Below are positions 50,058 to 58,829 of a stretch of DNA of 64,000 nucleotides, piece by piece. Position 1 is the first letter of the stretch. Every line of letters begins with the position of its first letter. The translations under genes were made by a program, and so were the position numbers. The DNA lies in the NCBI RefSeq assembly GCF_000058485.1, contig NC_008278.1, forward strand, positions 434,001-498,000. The letters run 5' to 3'. This stretch comes from Frankia alni ACN14a. GTDB lineage: Bacteria > Actinomycetota > Actinomycetes > Frankiales > Frankiaceae. The notes beneath the pieces were generated by a model that did not search any database, was not told the origin of the DNA, and worked only from the letters and a program-made list of their open reading frames with translations.

Positions 50058-51170
50058 ATGGTCGACACCCGTGCCGCGCGCGCGACGGTTCCGCCCGACT
50101 GCTCCTTCGACCCGGACGACTGGGCGATCCTGGCCCGCCACTGGTATCCGGTCGCGCTGTCGCGTGAGGTCCGCGACCAACCGGTCGCTGCCCGGCTGCT
50201 CGACGAGCGGCTCGTCGTCTACCGCGCCGGCGGCGAGGTGGTCGTCGCCCGCGACCTCTGCCCCCACCGCGGGGTCCCGCTGACCATGGGCACGGGGGAC
50301 GGCGAGACCGTCGCCTGCGCCTACCACGGACTGCGGTTCGGCGCGGCGGGAGCCTGCGTGGCGATACCCGCGCATCCGACGGTGAAGATCCCCGCCCGGA
50401 TGGCCCTGACCGCCTATCCTGTCACGGAACGCTACGGGCTGGTCTGGACCTGTCTACGCCCCGACCTCGACGCCGGCTTCGCCGCCGGTTCCAGCTCCGG
50501 CTCCGGCTCCCCTGGCCCCAGCTCCGGCTCCGACCGGCCGCCCGTGCCGCCGATCCCACGGATGCCGCACTGGGACGACCCCGGCTTCCAACGAGTGACC
50601 TGCCCCGGGTTCGACGTCGCCGCGTTCGCCGGCCGCCAGGTGGAGGGCTTCCTCGACGTCGCGCACTTCGCCTTCGTCCACACCGCCACCTTCGCCGACC
50701 CGGACAACGCCGAGGTCCCCGACTACACGCCCGCCCCGACCCCCCACGGCTTCTCGGCCGACTACTGGAGCACCGTCGGCAACTACCCCCACGGCGCCCG
50801 ACGCGGCGAGCCCGACTTCCGCTGGCTGCGGCGCTTCGACGCCCACCTGCCGTTCACCGCCACCCTCGTCGTGCACTTCCCCGACGGCGGCCGTCTGGCG
50901 ATCATGAATGCGGCGTCGCCGGTCTCGGCCCGCCAGACCCGGATGTTCGCGCCCATCGCGAAGAACTTCGACACCGCCCAGCCGGACCAGGAAATCTACG
51001 AGTTCAACCTGCGGATCTTCGAGGAGGACCGGGTCATCGTCGAGGCCCAGCGCCCCGAGAACCTCCCGCTCGACCCCCGCCTCGAGGTCAACATCCCCGC
51101 CGATCGCAGCTCGGTCGCCTACCGGCGCGGCCTGCGGGCGATGGGCCTGAGCCACTTCTTCACCGCCTGA
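50058..51170 (+). CDS. Rieske non-haem iron oxygenase, α-subunit type
   Basis: Ring-hydroxylating or demethylating oxygenase of 370 residues. The Rieske [2Fe-2S] ligands are Cys68/His70 (LCPHRG) and Cys87/His90 (CAYHG). The mononuclear-iron segment is EGFLDVAHFAFVHTATF, with the expected two His. A Ser/Gly/Pro linker (GSSSGSGSPGPSSGSD, about residues 142–157) interrupts the region between the domains and is unusual. The start ATG at 50058 has only a weak ribosome binding site. The next gene, 40 bp away on the same strand, is a deaminase, suggesting degradation of an aminated heterocycle. A reductase gene is not adjacent. Confidence 0.9.
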   Translation: MVDTRAARATVPPDCSFDPDDWAILARHWYPVALSREVRDQPVAARLLDERLVVYRAGGEVVVARDLCPHRGVPLTMGTGDGETVACAYHGLRFGAAGACVAIPAHPTVKIPARMALTAYPVTERYGLVWTCLRPDLDAGFAAGSSSGSGSPGPSSGSDRPPVPPIPRMPHWDDPGFQRVTCPGFDVAAFAGRQVEGFLDVAHFAFVHTATFADPDNAEVPDYTPAPTPHGFSADYWSTVGNYPHGARRGEPDFRWLRRFDAHLPFTATLVVHFPDGGRLAIMNAASPVSARQTRMFAPIAKNFDTAQPDQEIYEFNLRIFEEDRVIVEAQRPENLPLDPRLEVNIPADRSSVAYRRGLRAMGLSHFFTA

Positions 51171-51210
51171 CTCCGATGCACCGCCTGACTCCGAGAAGGG
51201 CCCACCCGCC

Positions 51211-51852
51211 ATGGACCTCAGCCCCACCGACCCGTCGCCGGCCGTCGCCGTCCGCCCCGTCGCCGCCCTCGGCGTCAGCCTGCCCGCCTGGGTGGACGAC
51301 GAGGTCCACACCGCCGGCACCGTGCTCCCCGACGTCGAGCAGCGGATGGACCTCGTGCATCGGCTCGCGGCACGCAACCATCGGGAGGGCTGCGGCGGCC
51401 CGTTCGCCGCCGTCGTCGCCAACCCCGACACCGGTCAGATCCACGCCGCCGGCGTCAACCTCGTCCTGGCCACCGGGCTGAGCGCGATGCACGCCGAGGT
51501 CGTCGCCCTCTCCTTCGCCCAGGCCCGGCTCGGCCGCTGGGACCTCAGCGCCGTCGGCTCCCCGGTCGAGCTCGTCGTCAACTGGCGTCCCTGCGTCATG
51601 TGCTATGGCGCCGTCATGTGGTCCGGCGTCCAGTTTCTGACCATCGCCGGCGAGGGCGACGAGGTCGAACAGCTCACCGGCTTCGACGAGGGACCGATGC
51701 GCGACGACTGGCAGGAGCAGTTCGCCCGGCGCGGCATCACGGTGCGCACCGACGTCCTGCGCGAACAGGCCCTGACGGTGTTCGCCGACTACGGCAGCCG
51801 GGACGACGTCGTCGTCTACAACGCCCGCCGCGGCGCCCCCACGACGACCTGA
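51211..51852 (+). CDS. Cytidine/guanine deaminase-family zinc hydrolase
   Basis: Deaminase-fold protein of 213 residues. The zinc site is present: MHAEVVAL (His and catalytic Glu) and NWRPCVMCYGAVMWSGV (two Cys). The N-terminus includes the conserved GGPFAAVVANPDTG. It is longer than single-domain cytidine deaminases and nearest in pattern to guanine/tRNA-adenosine deaminases. The substrate is unknown, but co-transcription with the Rieske oxygenase suggests a purine-, pterin- or pyrimidine-like ring. The ATG at 51211 has GAGAAGG upstream. Confidence 0.85.
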   Translation: MDLSPTDPSPAVAVRPVAALGVSLPAWVDDEVHTAGTVLPDVEQRMDLVHRLAARNHREGCGGPFAAVVANPDTGQIHAAGVNLVLATGLSAMHAEVVALSFAQARLGRWDLSAVGSPVELVVNWRPCVMCYGAVMWSGVQFLTIAGEGDEVEQLTGFDEGPMRDDWQEQFARRGITVRTDVLREQALTVFADYGSRDDVVVYNARRGAPTTT

Positions 51853-51904
51853 CTCCTCAGGCCCCCGACCACACCGTCTCCCACCGGCGGGCCTGCTCCC
51901 CGGC

Positions 51905-52165
51905 TCAGCCCGACGCGTCGACCTGGTCGAGCCACGCGTGGAACACCAGGCGGGCACGCGAGGCCAGCCGCGCACCGTGGCGGGCGGCGTCGGCCCGGAT
52001 CGCACCCGGGTCACCCGGGTCGCCCGGGTCACCCAGGTCTCCCGCGTCTCCGGGGTCACCGACGTCGAGGTACCGCACGCGGTAGCCGCGTTCGGACAGC
52101 AGGGGTCCGAGGAGGCCGAGATCCTCGAACGGGACGTGCCGAACGGCGACCGCGGTGCGAGGCAT
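51905..52165 (-). pseudogene. Glutamine amidotransferase remnant, catalytic core deleted
   Basis: The frame is open for 86 codons from ATG 52165. The first 35 residues (AVAVRHVPFEDLGLLGPLLSE…) are the N-terminus, and the last 32 (IRADAARHGARLASRARLVF…) the C-terminal helix, of class I glutamine amidotransferases normally about 230 residues long. The whole middle, including the nucleophilic Cys and the His/Glu, is missing. In its place is a run of GDPGDxGD coded by 9-bp tandem repeats. It cannot be an amidotransferase; it may be a non-functional scar or a small acidic protein. Confidence 0.65.
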
Positions 52166-52344
52166 GACCACAGCTACCGCATACCACCCTGGCCGGCACC
52201 AGACCAGCGCAGCCTCGGCCGGCGGCCCCAGCACCGAGCAGCCCACCGGCCAGGGCGTCGGGCACCGGAGGGGGAGAAACCGCTGCGGCTGTTCGGACCG
52301 CCGGGTCGGTCATGACGCCGGGCTTGCAGGTAGATCTGCGCTCT

Positions 52345-52815
52345 CTAGGCGCGGTCGTCGTCGGCGTCGGGGAAGTACAGGTAGAGGTCCATGGCCCGCA
52401 TCATCGTGCGCAGGACGCTGCGAAGCTGGCGCTGCTGCTCGGGGTCGAGGAAGGCCAGGGTGCGGTCCTCGGCCCTGCCGACCGCGGCCTGGGCACGAGC
52501 GAGCAGGTCGGTGCCCTCCGGCGTGATCCGGACCTGGAGGATCCGCCCGTGGGTGGGGTGCGGCTCGCGGTCGACGAGGCCTCGCACGAGCAGCCCGGCG
52601 ATCGCCGTCGACATCGACTGCGCGGTGACCCCGTTGCGCTGACCCAGGGTGGCTCCGGACAGTGCCCCGGGGTCCACGAGGCCGAGCTGAGCGAGTGCGC
52701 CGAGCTGGGTGTGGGTCAGCGAGAACTCCCGCAGCGCACGGTCGACCTGCTGGGCGAGCGCTGTGCTGACGCGCCGCATCAGGTACGGCAACCGCTCCTC
52801 GAAGTTCTCCGCCAC
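52345..52815 (-). CDS. MarR family transcriptional regulator
   Basis: Regulator of 156 residues. The winged helix contains LTHTQLGALAQLGLVDPGAL, then GQRNGVTAQSMSTAIAGLLVRGLVDREPHP with RITPEG as the wing. GTG at 52815 has GGAG four bases upstream. It is divergent from an SDR gene, with an AT-rich palindrome between the two that it probably binds, controlling itself and the SDR. Confidence 0.88.
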   Translation of the reverse strand: MAENFEERLPYLMRRVSTALAQQVDRALREFSLTHTQLGALAQLGLVDPGALSGATLGQRNGVTAQSMSTAIAGLLVRGLVDREPHPTHGRILQVRITPEGTDLLARAQAAVGRAEDRTLAFLDPEQQRQLRSVLRTMMRAMDLYLYFPDADDDRA

Positions 52816-52892
52816 CGTGCTCCTGCTCCGCTGCCTCCGCCGTGCCCACGCCCGCCCGCGTGCGTTCCCCGGCCACGCTAGCGGCGTGAACT

Positions 52893-52924
52893 AATATCAG
52901 TAACATGATAAGTTGACTGATATT
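52893..52924. promoter_or_regulatory. MarR-type operator between the regulator and SDR genes
   Basis: AATATCAGT (52893–52901) and ACTGATATT (52916–52924) are perfect 9-bp arms around a 14-bp spacer that itself is roughly symmetrical (AAC…GTT). The sequence is strikingly AT-rich for this genome and lies 28 bp upstream of the SDR start, where it would overlap the promoter. Confidence 0.75.
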
Positions 52925-52952
52925 GGCACGATCCGGCTCGAGAGGAGTGGTC

Positions 52953-53711
52953 ATGAGCGCAGCACGCACCGTCGTGGTCACCGGCGCCTCCGGCGGCATC
53001 GGTTCCGAGATAGTCAACCGTTTTCTGGCCCACGGCGACACTGTCGTCGCCGCCGACGTCTCGCAGGAGGCACTCGACACCTGGCGCGCCCGGTGGGACT
53101 CCGGCGCGCCCGGCGGGCGGCACCCGTCGCTGCACGCCGTCGCCACGGACATCGCCAGCGAGGAGAGCGTCGCCGCGCTGGTCCAGGTCGTGCAGCAGAG
53201 CCTCGGCACGGTCGACGTTCTGATCAACAATGCCGGCCGGTTTCCGCAGACCGCCTTCGAGGAGATGAGCACAGACGAGTGGCGTCAGGTCATCGACGTC
53301 AACCTCACCGGCACCTTTCTCATGATCCGGGCCTTCGTCCCGCTCCTGAAAGCGAGCGGCCGCGGTCGCGTCGTGAACATCGGGTCCGGCTCGGTCTTCA
53401 GCGGCACCCCCATGCAGTCCCACTACGTGGCCTCCAAGGGTGGCGTCCTGGGTCTGACCCGTGTCCTGGCCCGCGAACTCGGCGGATACGGCATCACGGT
53501 CAATGTGATCACCCCGGGGCTTACCGTCACCCCAGCGGCTGCCGCGGTGCTTCCCGAGGCCCTGCTGGCGGAGCAACGCGATGCGCGTGCGCTCCACCGC
53601 GACGAAACTCCCGAGGACCTGGTCGGACCGATCTTCTTCCTTGCCTCGGACGACGCCGCCTTCGTCACCGGCCAGACGCTCAACGTCGACGGCGGCCGCC
53701 ACCTGCTGTGA
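52953..53711 (+). CDS. Short-chain dehydrogenase/reductase (classical SDR)
   Basis: NAD(P)-dependent oxidoreductase of 252 residues. It has the cofactor loop VTGASGGIGSEIV, NNAG (LINNAGRFP), catalytic Ser in NIGSGSVFSGT and YxxxK in YVASKGG, and the C-terminal ITPGLTVTP and TGQTLNVDGG. It resembles FabG-like reductases. The substrate is unknown. GAGGAG precedes the ATG at 52953. It is likely repressed by the divergent MarR protein. Confidence 0.93.
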   Translation: MSAARTVVVTGASGGIGSEIVNRFLAHGDTVVAADVSQEALDTWRARWDSGAPGGRHPSLHAVATDIASEESVAALVQVVQQSLGTVDVLINNAGRFPQTAFEEMSTDEWRQVIDVNLTGTFLMIRAFVPLLKASGRGRVVNIGSGSVFSGTPMQSHYVASKGGVLGLTRVLARELGGYGITVNVITPGLTVTPAAAAVLPEALLAEQRDARALHRDETPEDLVGPIFFLASDDAAFVTGQTLNVDGGRHLL

Positions 53712-54019
53712 CCGCCGCCGGAATCAGTCCCCCACGTTGAGGCTCGACATGTGCGCGGACGGATACCGATCGCCGCGCCCCGCCCGCAGGCAAGGAGCAC
53801 CGGGCTCGTCAGCTTGTCGCCGACCTGCGCGCGGTCGTGGGCCGACGGTCCGGCCCACGGTCGCGGGACTCGTCGAGCGGACCAGGGGCAGCGGCTGCTG
53901 GTGCTCACCCCGGCGAACACCGAGGCCCGCGAGCGGTTGGAGCTGCTGCGAGTGCTCGGCCTCGAGGCTTTTCCAAGGACCTACCGACACGCCCCAGACG
54001 TGAAGCGGTCCGACGTGGC
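53712..54019. other. 308-bp interval without an intact gene
   Basis: In one plus-strand frame the stretch at about 53885–54000 reads QRLLVLTPANTEARERLELL…LGLEAFPRTY, which looks protein-like and could be the end of a decayed STAS or regulator gene. It has no start and no supported family. Otherwise nothing is seen here. Confidence 0.25.
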
Positions 54020-54667
54020 TCACCGGGGCCGTGCGACCGTCGGCTGCGGGCCGTGTTCGACGGTGGCAGGGCGTTCGACGGTGGCAGGGCGTTCGACGGT
54101 GGCAGGGCGTTCGAGGGTGGCGAGGAAGCAATCGGCCGCGTCCTGAACCCGGTTCCGATCACCGGTGGCGAGCAGGTCGAGTAGCAGCCCGCGGATGGTG
54201 GCGATCACGAGGGTGGCCGTGCGCGTGGCGGTCGCCGGGTCGGTGTCCGGGCCCTGCGCTGCGACCAGGGCGCGCATCCAGTAGGCGACGACGTGCTCGA
54301 GGAACGCCGCGAACTGCTGCGGAGCCTGCAGCGCGCGCCCGTAGACCGCGAAGAACAGCCGGAACTCCGCCTCGTGCTGCGGGTCGAAGGCCCGCGTCCA
54401 GGACGCCCGGGCCTCCGCGGCCAGGTCGGGCTGCTCGCCGGCCAGGTCGCGGGTGGCCGCGAAGATGCGCTCCCGCAGGCGTCCGAGGATCGCCTCGAGC
54501 ATCTGCTCCTTGGTGCCGAAGTGATGCACCAACGTCGTGGGCGACACCCCGAGGGCGGCGGCGACGGGCCGCCACGTCAGCTCGGAGAACCCGTACTCGG
54601 CGGCGTACTCGACCGCCGCGTCGAGCAGCTCGGCCCGCCGCTGGTGGTTGACCGGTCGTCCCGCCAT
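54020..54667 (-). CDS. TetR family regulator with C-terminal hexapeptide repeats
   Basis: Repressor of 215 residues. The helix-turn-helix is ELTWRPVAAALGVSPTTLVHHFGTKEQMLEAIL. The C-terminus carries ERPATV three times, from 18-bp direct repeats at 54055–54108, outside the ligand domain. The ATG at 54667 has GGAGG five bases upstream. It is divergent from an epimerase gene, with a palindromic site at 54732–54743 between them. Confidence 0.87.
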   Translation of the reverse strand: MAGRPVNHQRRAELLDAAVEYAAEYGFSELTWRPVAAALGVSPTTLVHHFGTKEQMLEAILGRLRERIFAATRDLAGEQPDLAAEARASWTRAFDPQHEAEFRLFFAVYGRALQAPQQFAAFLEHVVAYWMRALVAAQGPDTDPATATRTATLVIATIRGLLLDLLATGDRNRVQDAADCFLATLERPATVERPATVERPATVEHGPQPTVARPR

Positions 54668-54731
54668 GACCGCCGCCTCCTCGGTCAACGTCGTTTGACG
54701 TTTCTAGCACGGCCGTCTACCGTCTTTTCTA

Positions 54732-54743
54732 GTACGATCGTAC
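54732..54743. promoter_or_regulatory. 12-bp palindrome, candidate TetR operator
   Basis: GTACGATCGTAC is a perfect palindrome in a locally AT-richer spacer, 65 bp from the TetR start and 76 bp from the epimerase start. Assignment to the adjacent TetR protein is by position. The nearby GTCAACGTCGTTTGACG (54684–54700) is a second, imperfect dyad. Confidence 0.5.
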
Positions 54744-54818
54744 CAATAATGACGTCTGGCGCCACGGGCCGCCCGCAGCGGATCCGTCCGGCGCACGCCC
54801 CTGTCGTGGAGGTCTCCC

Positions 54819-55754
54819 ATGCGTGTGTTCGTCACCGGAGCGTCGGGCTGGGTCGGTCGTGGGCTCGTCCCCGACCTGATCACCGCCGGTCACACGGTCA
54901 CCGGCCTCGCCCGCTCCGATGCCGCGACGGTCGCCCTGCGGGCGGCGGGCGCCGAGGTCCGCGAGGGATCACTCGACGATCTCGACATCCTGCGGGAGGC
55001 CGCCGTGGCCGCCGACGGCGTCATCCACCTCGCCTTCAAGCACGACATCGCCTTCGCCGGCGACTTCGCCGGTGCCACCGACGCCGACCGCGCGGCGATC
55101 GAGGCCTTCGGCGAGGCCCTCGCCGGCACCGACAAGCCGTTCGTGATCGCCTCCGGGATCCTCGGTGTGCTCGGCCTCCCGCCGGGTGTCGTCGCCACCG
55201 AGCACGACGGGCGGGCCGCGCAGGACGCCGATCGCGAGGTTCCGATCAGCGGGGCGAACGGGCGGATCGACAACGCCAACTACACGCTCGCGCTCGCCGC
55301 CCGCGGGGTCCGCTCCTCGGTCGTGCGGCTGCCACCGGCCACCCACGGCAACGGCGACAACGGGTTCATCCCGGCCGCGATCGGCTTCGCGCGCGAGAAG
55401 GGCGCCGCGGCCTACGTCGGCGACGGAACCAACCGCTGGCCGGCCGTCCATCGCGACGACGCCGCGCGCCTGTTCCGCCTCGCCCTCGAAGCGGCGCCGC
55501 CCGGTTCGGCGCTGCACGCGGTCGGCGACGAGGGCGTCCCCATCCGCGAGGTCGCCGAGGTCCTCGCCGCCCACCTCGATGTCCCCGCGGTCTCCGTCAC
55601 CCCCGACCAGATCGGGGACTACGTCGGCTTCCTCGGCGGCTTCTGGGGATTCGACGGCCCCGCCTCCGCGCAGATCACCCGCGACCTGCTCGGCTGGCAG
55701 CCGACCCGCCCGGGACTGACAGCCGACCTCAAGGAAGGCCACTACTTCGCCTGA
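54819..55754 (+). CDS. NAD-dependent epimerase/dehydratase-family (extended/atypical SDR) protein
   Basis: Rossmann-fold protein of 311 residues. The cofactor loop is VFVTGASGWVGRGLVPDLITAG, and ARGVRSSVVRLPPATHGNGDNG, then WPAVHRDDAARLFRLALE, match the NAD-dependent epimerase-like group. The usual catalytic Tyr-x3-Lys is not evident, as in other atypical members. The substrate is unknown. The ATG at 54819 follows GGAGG (GTGGAGGTCTCCC). It is probably under the divergent TetR protein. Confidence 0.87.
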   Translation: MRVFVTGASGWVGRGLVPDLITAGHTVTGLARSDAATVALRAAGAEVREGSLDDLDILREAAVAADGVIHLAFKHDIAFAGDFAGATDADRAAIEAFGEALAGTDKPFVIASGILGVLGLPPGVVATEHDGRAAQDADREVPISGANGRIDNANYTLALAARGVRSSVVRLPPATHGNGDNGFIPAAIGFAREKGAAAYVGDGTNRWPAVHRDDAARLFRLALEAAPPGSALHAVGDEGVPIREVAEVLAAHLDVPAVSVTPDQIGDYVGFLGGFWGFDGPASAQITRDLLGWQPTRPGLTADLKEGHYFA

Positions 55755-55795
55755 GCGAGCGGTGAGCCGGGGTCGTCGAGGTGGGCGGACCCGGC

Positions 55796-58066
55796 TCAGG
55801 AACGGTGGGCCAGTTCCCGTTCGTCTTCCGGCCGGTCGTCGTCGAAGGAACCGATGCCCGTGCCGGTGGCGTGGGTGACGGCCTCGTCGGCCGGTTCGAC
55901 CGAGACGTGGGGGGTGATGCGGTCCAGCCACCTCGGGAGATACCAGTTGGACCTGCCGACGATGTGCATCACCGACGGTACGAGCATCGTTCTGAGGACG
56001 AACGCGTCGAGGAACACGGCGGCGGCGAGACCGGTGCCGAAGATCTTGATCGGCCGGCCTGGGCTGACCACGAAGCCGAGGAAGACGGCAATCATGATGA
56101 TGGCGGCGGCGGTGATGATGCCGCCGGTCTCGCCCTGCCCGATGGTCACCGACCGCGTGTTGTCGCGGGTGTGCACCCATTCCTCATGCATGCGGCTGAC
56201 CAGGAACACCTGGTAGTCCATCGACAGGCCGAACAGGATGGCGAACAGCATGACCGGGATCCAGGCGTCGATCGGTCCGCCGGGACCGGCGCCCATGGCG
56301 TCGGAGAGCCAGCCGTACTGGAAGATTGCCACGACCAGACCGAACGAACCGCCCGCTGCCAGCAGGTTCATGACCGCGGCGGTCAACGGGATGACCAGGC
56401 TCCGGAACGCGATGAGCAGCAGGATGAACGACAGGCCGACCACGACCGCGATGAACAGCGGCATCTTCCGGGCGAGCACCGAGGCGAAGTCGACGTTGAT
56501 CGCCGTGTCACCGAAGGTGTAGATGTGGTTGGGCGTGCCGTCGTACAGCGGTGGCAGGGTGGTCGAGCGCAGGTGCCGGACCAGCGTGTAGGTCTTCTCC
56601 GACTGCGGTGACGTGGTCGTCTTGAACGTCACGAAGGCGATGTCTTTGGCCAGCGGCGCCGTGCCCAGGCTGGCCGGGTCGACGCCCGGGACGGCGGCCA
56701 GCGACTTCGTCACGCGCTGCAGGTAGGCCTGGTCCGAGGCGCCCGGGCCGCTCACGACGGCTTCCAGGGTGGAGTTGTAGCCGACGCCGAAGTCGGCGGC
56801 GATCAGGTCGTAGCCGGCGCGGGTCGTGAAGCTCTTCGCGTCGCTGCCCTGGTCGCTGGCGCCCAGTTCCAGCGAGAAGAACGGCAGGGCGATCACGACC
56901 ATCACCGCGCCCGAGGCGATCGCGACGACGACGCGGCGCCGGGCGACGAACTGCGACCAGCGGGCCCAGTACCCCACCGGGCGGTCGTCGATGAACTCGC
57001 CTGCTCGCACCGCGGCCCGCTGCCGGCGGGGCAGCACCTTCAGACCGAACAGGCTGAGCAGCGCGGGCAGCAGGGTAAGCGAGGCGATCATGGTGAAGCC
57101 GACCGCGAGCGCGGTCGCCACCGCCATGCCGTTGAAGAAGCTCACCCCGAGCGCGATGAGGCCGAGGATGGCGATGCACACGGTCGTACCGGCGAACAAC
57201 ACCGCCCGGCCCGAGGTGTTGATCGCGTTGACGATCGACTCCGCGACGGGCATGCCGCGCCGCAGATTGCGGCGATGCCGCGTGACGATGAACAGCGCGT
57301 AGTCGACGCCGACCCCGATCACCATCAGCTCGGCCAGGTACGGGGTGATGTTGGAAACGTTGATGGCGTGGCTGAGGATGTAGATCACGCCGAGGCCGCT
57401 GACGAGCGCGACCACCGCGCTGGCCAACGGCAGCACCGTGGCGGCCACGGTGCGGAACACCAGGGCCAGGATGATGAGCGCGGCCGCGAATCCGATGAAC
57501 ACCGACGAGCCCGAACCGCTGCTCTGCCCGATGCCGGCGAAGGCGTTACCGGTGAACTCGACCTGCAGCGCGTCGCTGCGCAGGGTCTTCAGCTGGTCGT
57601 AGACGTTCTTGAACAACTCGGCGTCGTAGTGGTCGTTCTCCCAGGTGAGGGTGACCAACGCCGTGGTGGAGCCATGCGCCCTGTTGAGCAGCCCCGGGTT
57701 CCCCGGCGCGGCAGCATCGCTCTTCGAGCAGTCGATCGATTCCCACGGCGACACGATCAGCGCCACATGGTTACCCGAGGTGCACACCTTGCTGAGGGCC
57801 GGCTTCAACTGCGCAGGTGGCGTGGTGAACGCCCCCGCCCTGTTCTTGAGCACGACCGTGCCCAGGGCGCCGTTCTGATTGTTCAGGCCGGCGTCCTCGA
57901 GCAGGTTCGCCACGGAGGCCGTCTCGGTGTGCGGGAGGCTGAACGTGTCCTTGTACGAGGCCCCGCCCATCGCCCCGGCGATCCCCTGCGCCGCGATGAC
58001 GAAGACGACCCAGCCGACGACGACAAGCCATCGGCGACGGACAGCGAGTTCAGCGATCCGCTTCAT
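55796..58066 (-). CDS. MMPL/RND family membrane transporter
   Basis: Large exporter of 756 residues with two repeats, each with about six membrane helices and an extracellular loop. Signature segments are VIGVGVDYALFIVTRHRRNL in the first repeat and FGLSMDYQVFLVSRMHEEW in the second, with the proton-relay Asp/Tyr residues of MmpL proteins. Such proteins export lipids or drugs. The ATG at 58066 has GGAG five bases upstream. The C-terminus is a short hydrophilic tail. No regulator gene is directly adjacent on the upstream side, where the sequence is decayed. Confidence 0.92.
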   Translation of the reverse strand: MKRIAELAVRRRWLVVVGWVVFVIAAQGIAGAMGGASYKDTFSLPHTETASVANLLEDAGLNNQNGALGTVVLKNRAGAFTTPPAQLKPALSKVCTSGNHVALIVSPWESIDCSKSDAAAPGNPGLLNRAHGSTTALVTLTWENDHYDAELFKNVYDQLKTLRSDALQVEFTGNAFAGIGQSSGSGSSVFIGFAAALIILALVFRTVAATVLPLASAVVALVSGLGVIYILSHAINVSNITPYLAELMVIGVGVDYALFIVTRHRRNLRRGMPVAESIVNAINTSGRAVLFAGTTVCIAILGLIALGVSFFNGMAVATALAVGFTMIASLTLLPALLSLFGLKVLPRRQRAAVRAGEFIDDRPVGYWARWSQFVARRRVVVAIASGAVMVVIALPFFSLELGASDQGSDAKSFTTRAGYDLIAADFGVGYNSTLEAVVSGPGASDQAYLQRVTKSLAAVPGVDPASLGTAPLAKDIAFVTFKTTTSPQSEKTYTLVRHLRSTTLPPLYDGTPNHIYTFGDTAINVDFASVLARKMPLFIAVVVGLSFILLLIAFRSLVIPLTAAVMNLLAAGGSFGLVVAIFQYGWLSDAMGAGPGGPIDAWIPVMLFAILFGLSMDYQVFLVSRMHEEWVHTRDNTRSVTIGQGETGGIITAAAIIMIAVFLGFVVSPGRPIKIFGTGLAAAVFLDAFVLRTMLVPSVMHIVGRSNWYLPRWLDRITPHVSVEPADEAVTHATGTGIGSFDDDRPEDERELAHRS

Positions 58067-58829
58067 CAGTTCTCCTGCTCGACGTCTGGCAACTGGCGAA
58101 CGCCCCGGCATCGGCCACCGCATCCGCGTCGACCTCGGTCTCGGCATGCTTCCGAGCCGACAGGGGCGAGCCCGGTGACGACAGGGCGGCAACATCCTCT
58201 ACCGGATCGAACGAGTGTTCCACCGGCGCGGCGTCACCTGAGACAACCGTCACACTCGTGACCGCCGCCGGGACGGCTCCGCCGCGCAGGTTGCGGCGGT
58301 CGGGACCTGGCGGATTCGGAACCTGTAGGGGTGAGCGGGCGTCTCACGCTGGTCAGGCGAGTGACACCGTCCAGGCGCCGTACTCGCGGGCCACGTCGGT
58401 GACCGTCAGGGTGCCCGACCGTGTCGGAACGCCAGCCAGCCGGCGCCGTCCTCGCTGCTCACGACGTCGAGGCCGAGGATCTCCCGGTGCCCGTCACGAC
58501 GGTGTACTGCTGCTCCCTGGGCCGAAAAGAACCGCTGCGAACGGCGTTCCGCTGGGGTTCCCCCACACCGTCGCCGGCGCCGTTTCCGCGGCGGTGTGCT
58601 GGATTCCCCTCATGGCCCCCGGCGACGATAACCGACAGCTTGACGCCCTTCGCGCGAGAGGGACGGCACATTGATTTTCTCGCGGATCTACGACTGCGGA
58701 CCGATGCCTCCGAAGCACTCCGACACCGGAGCCGAAGGGAGGACACGACGTCGACGCATCACCCGATTATGACCGATCGACGGCAGCCGCGATGGCAGAC
58801 TTCGCCGATGTAACAAGTGCCCTGGCGGA
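58067..58829. other. 763-bp decayed interval between MMPL and kinase genes
   Basis: No intact gene. It contains the transposase remnant listed separately, and a stretch ending at the TGA of 58353–58355 that reads GTLTVTDVAREYGAWTVSLA on the minus strand and looks like the end of a broken gene. The part 58640–58700 is locally AT-rich. Open frames on either strand have unusual composition and no recognisable product. Confidence 0.5.
58427..58495 (-). pseudogene. Fragment of an IS256 (Mutator)-type transposase
   Basis: The minus strand encodes DGHREILGLDVVSSEDGAGW then LAF, closely matching the segment just after the first catalytic Asp in IS256-family transposases of actinobacteria. The frame is lost on both sides, and no terminal repeats are visible. 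It marks an old insertion now reduced to about 70 bp. Confidence 0.6.
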
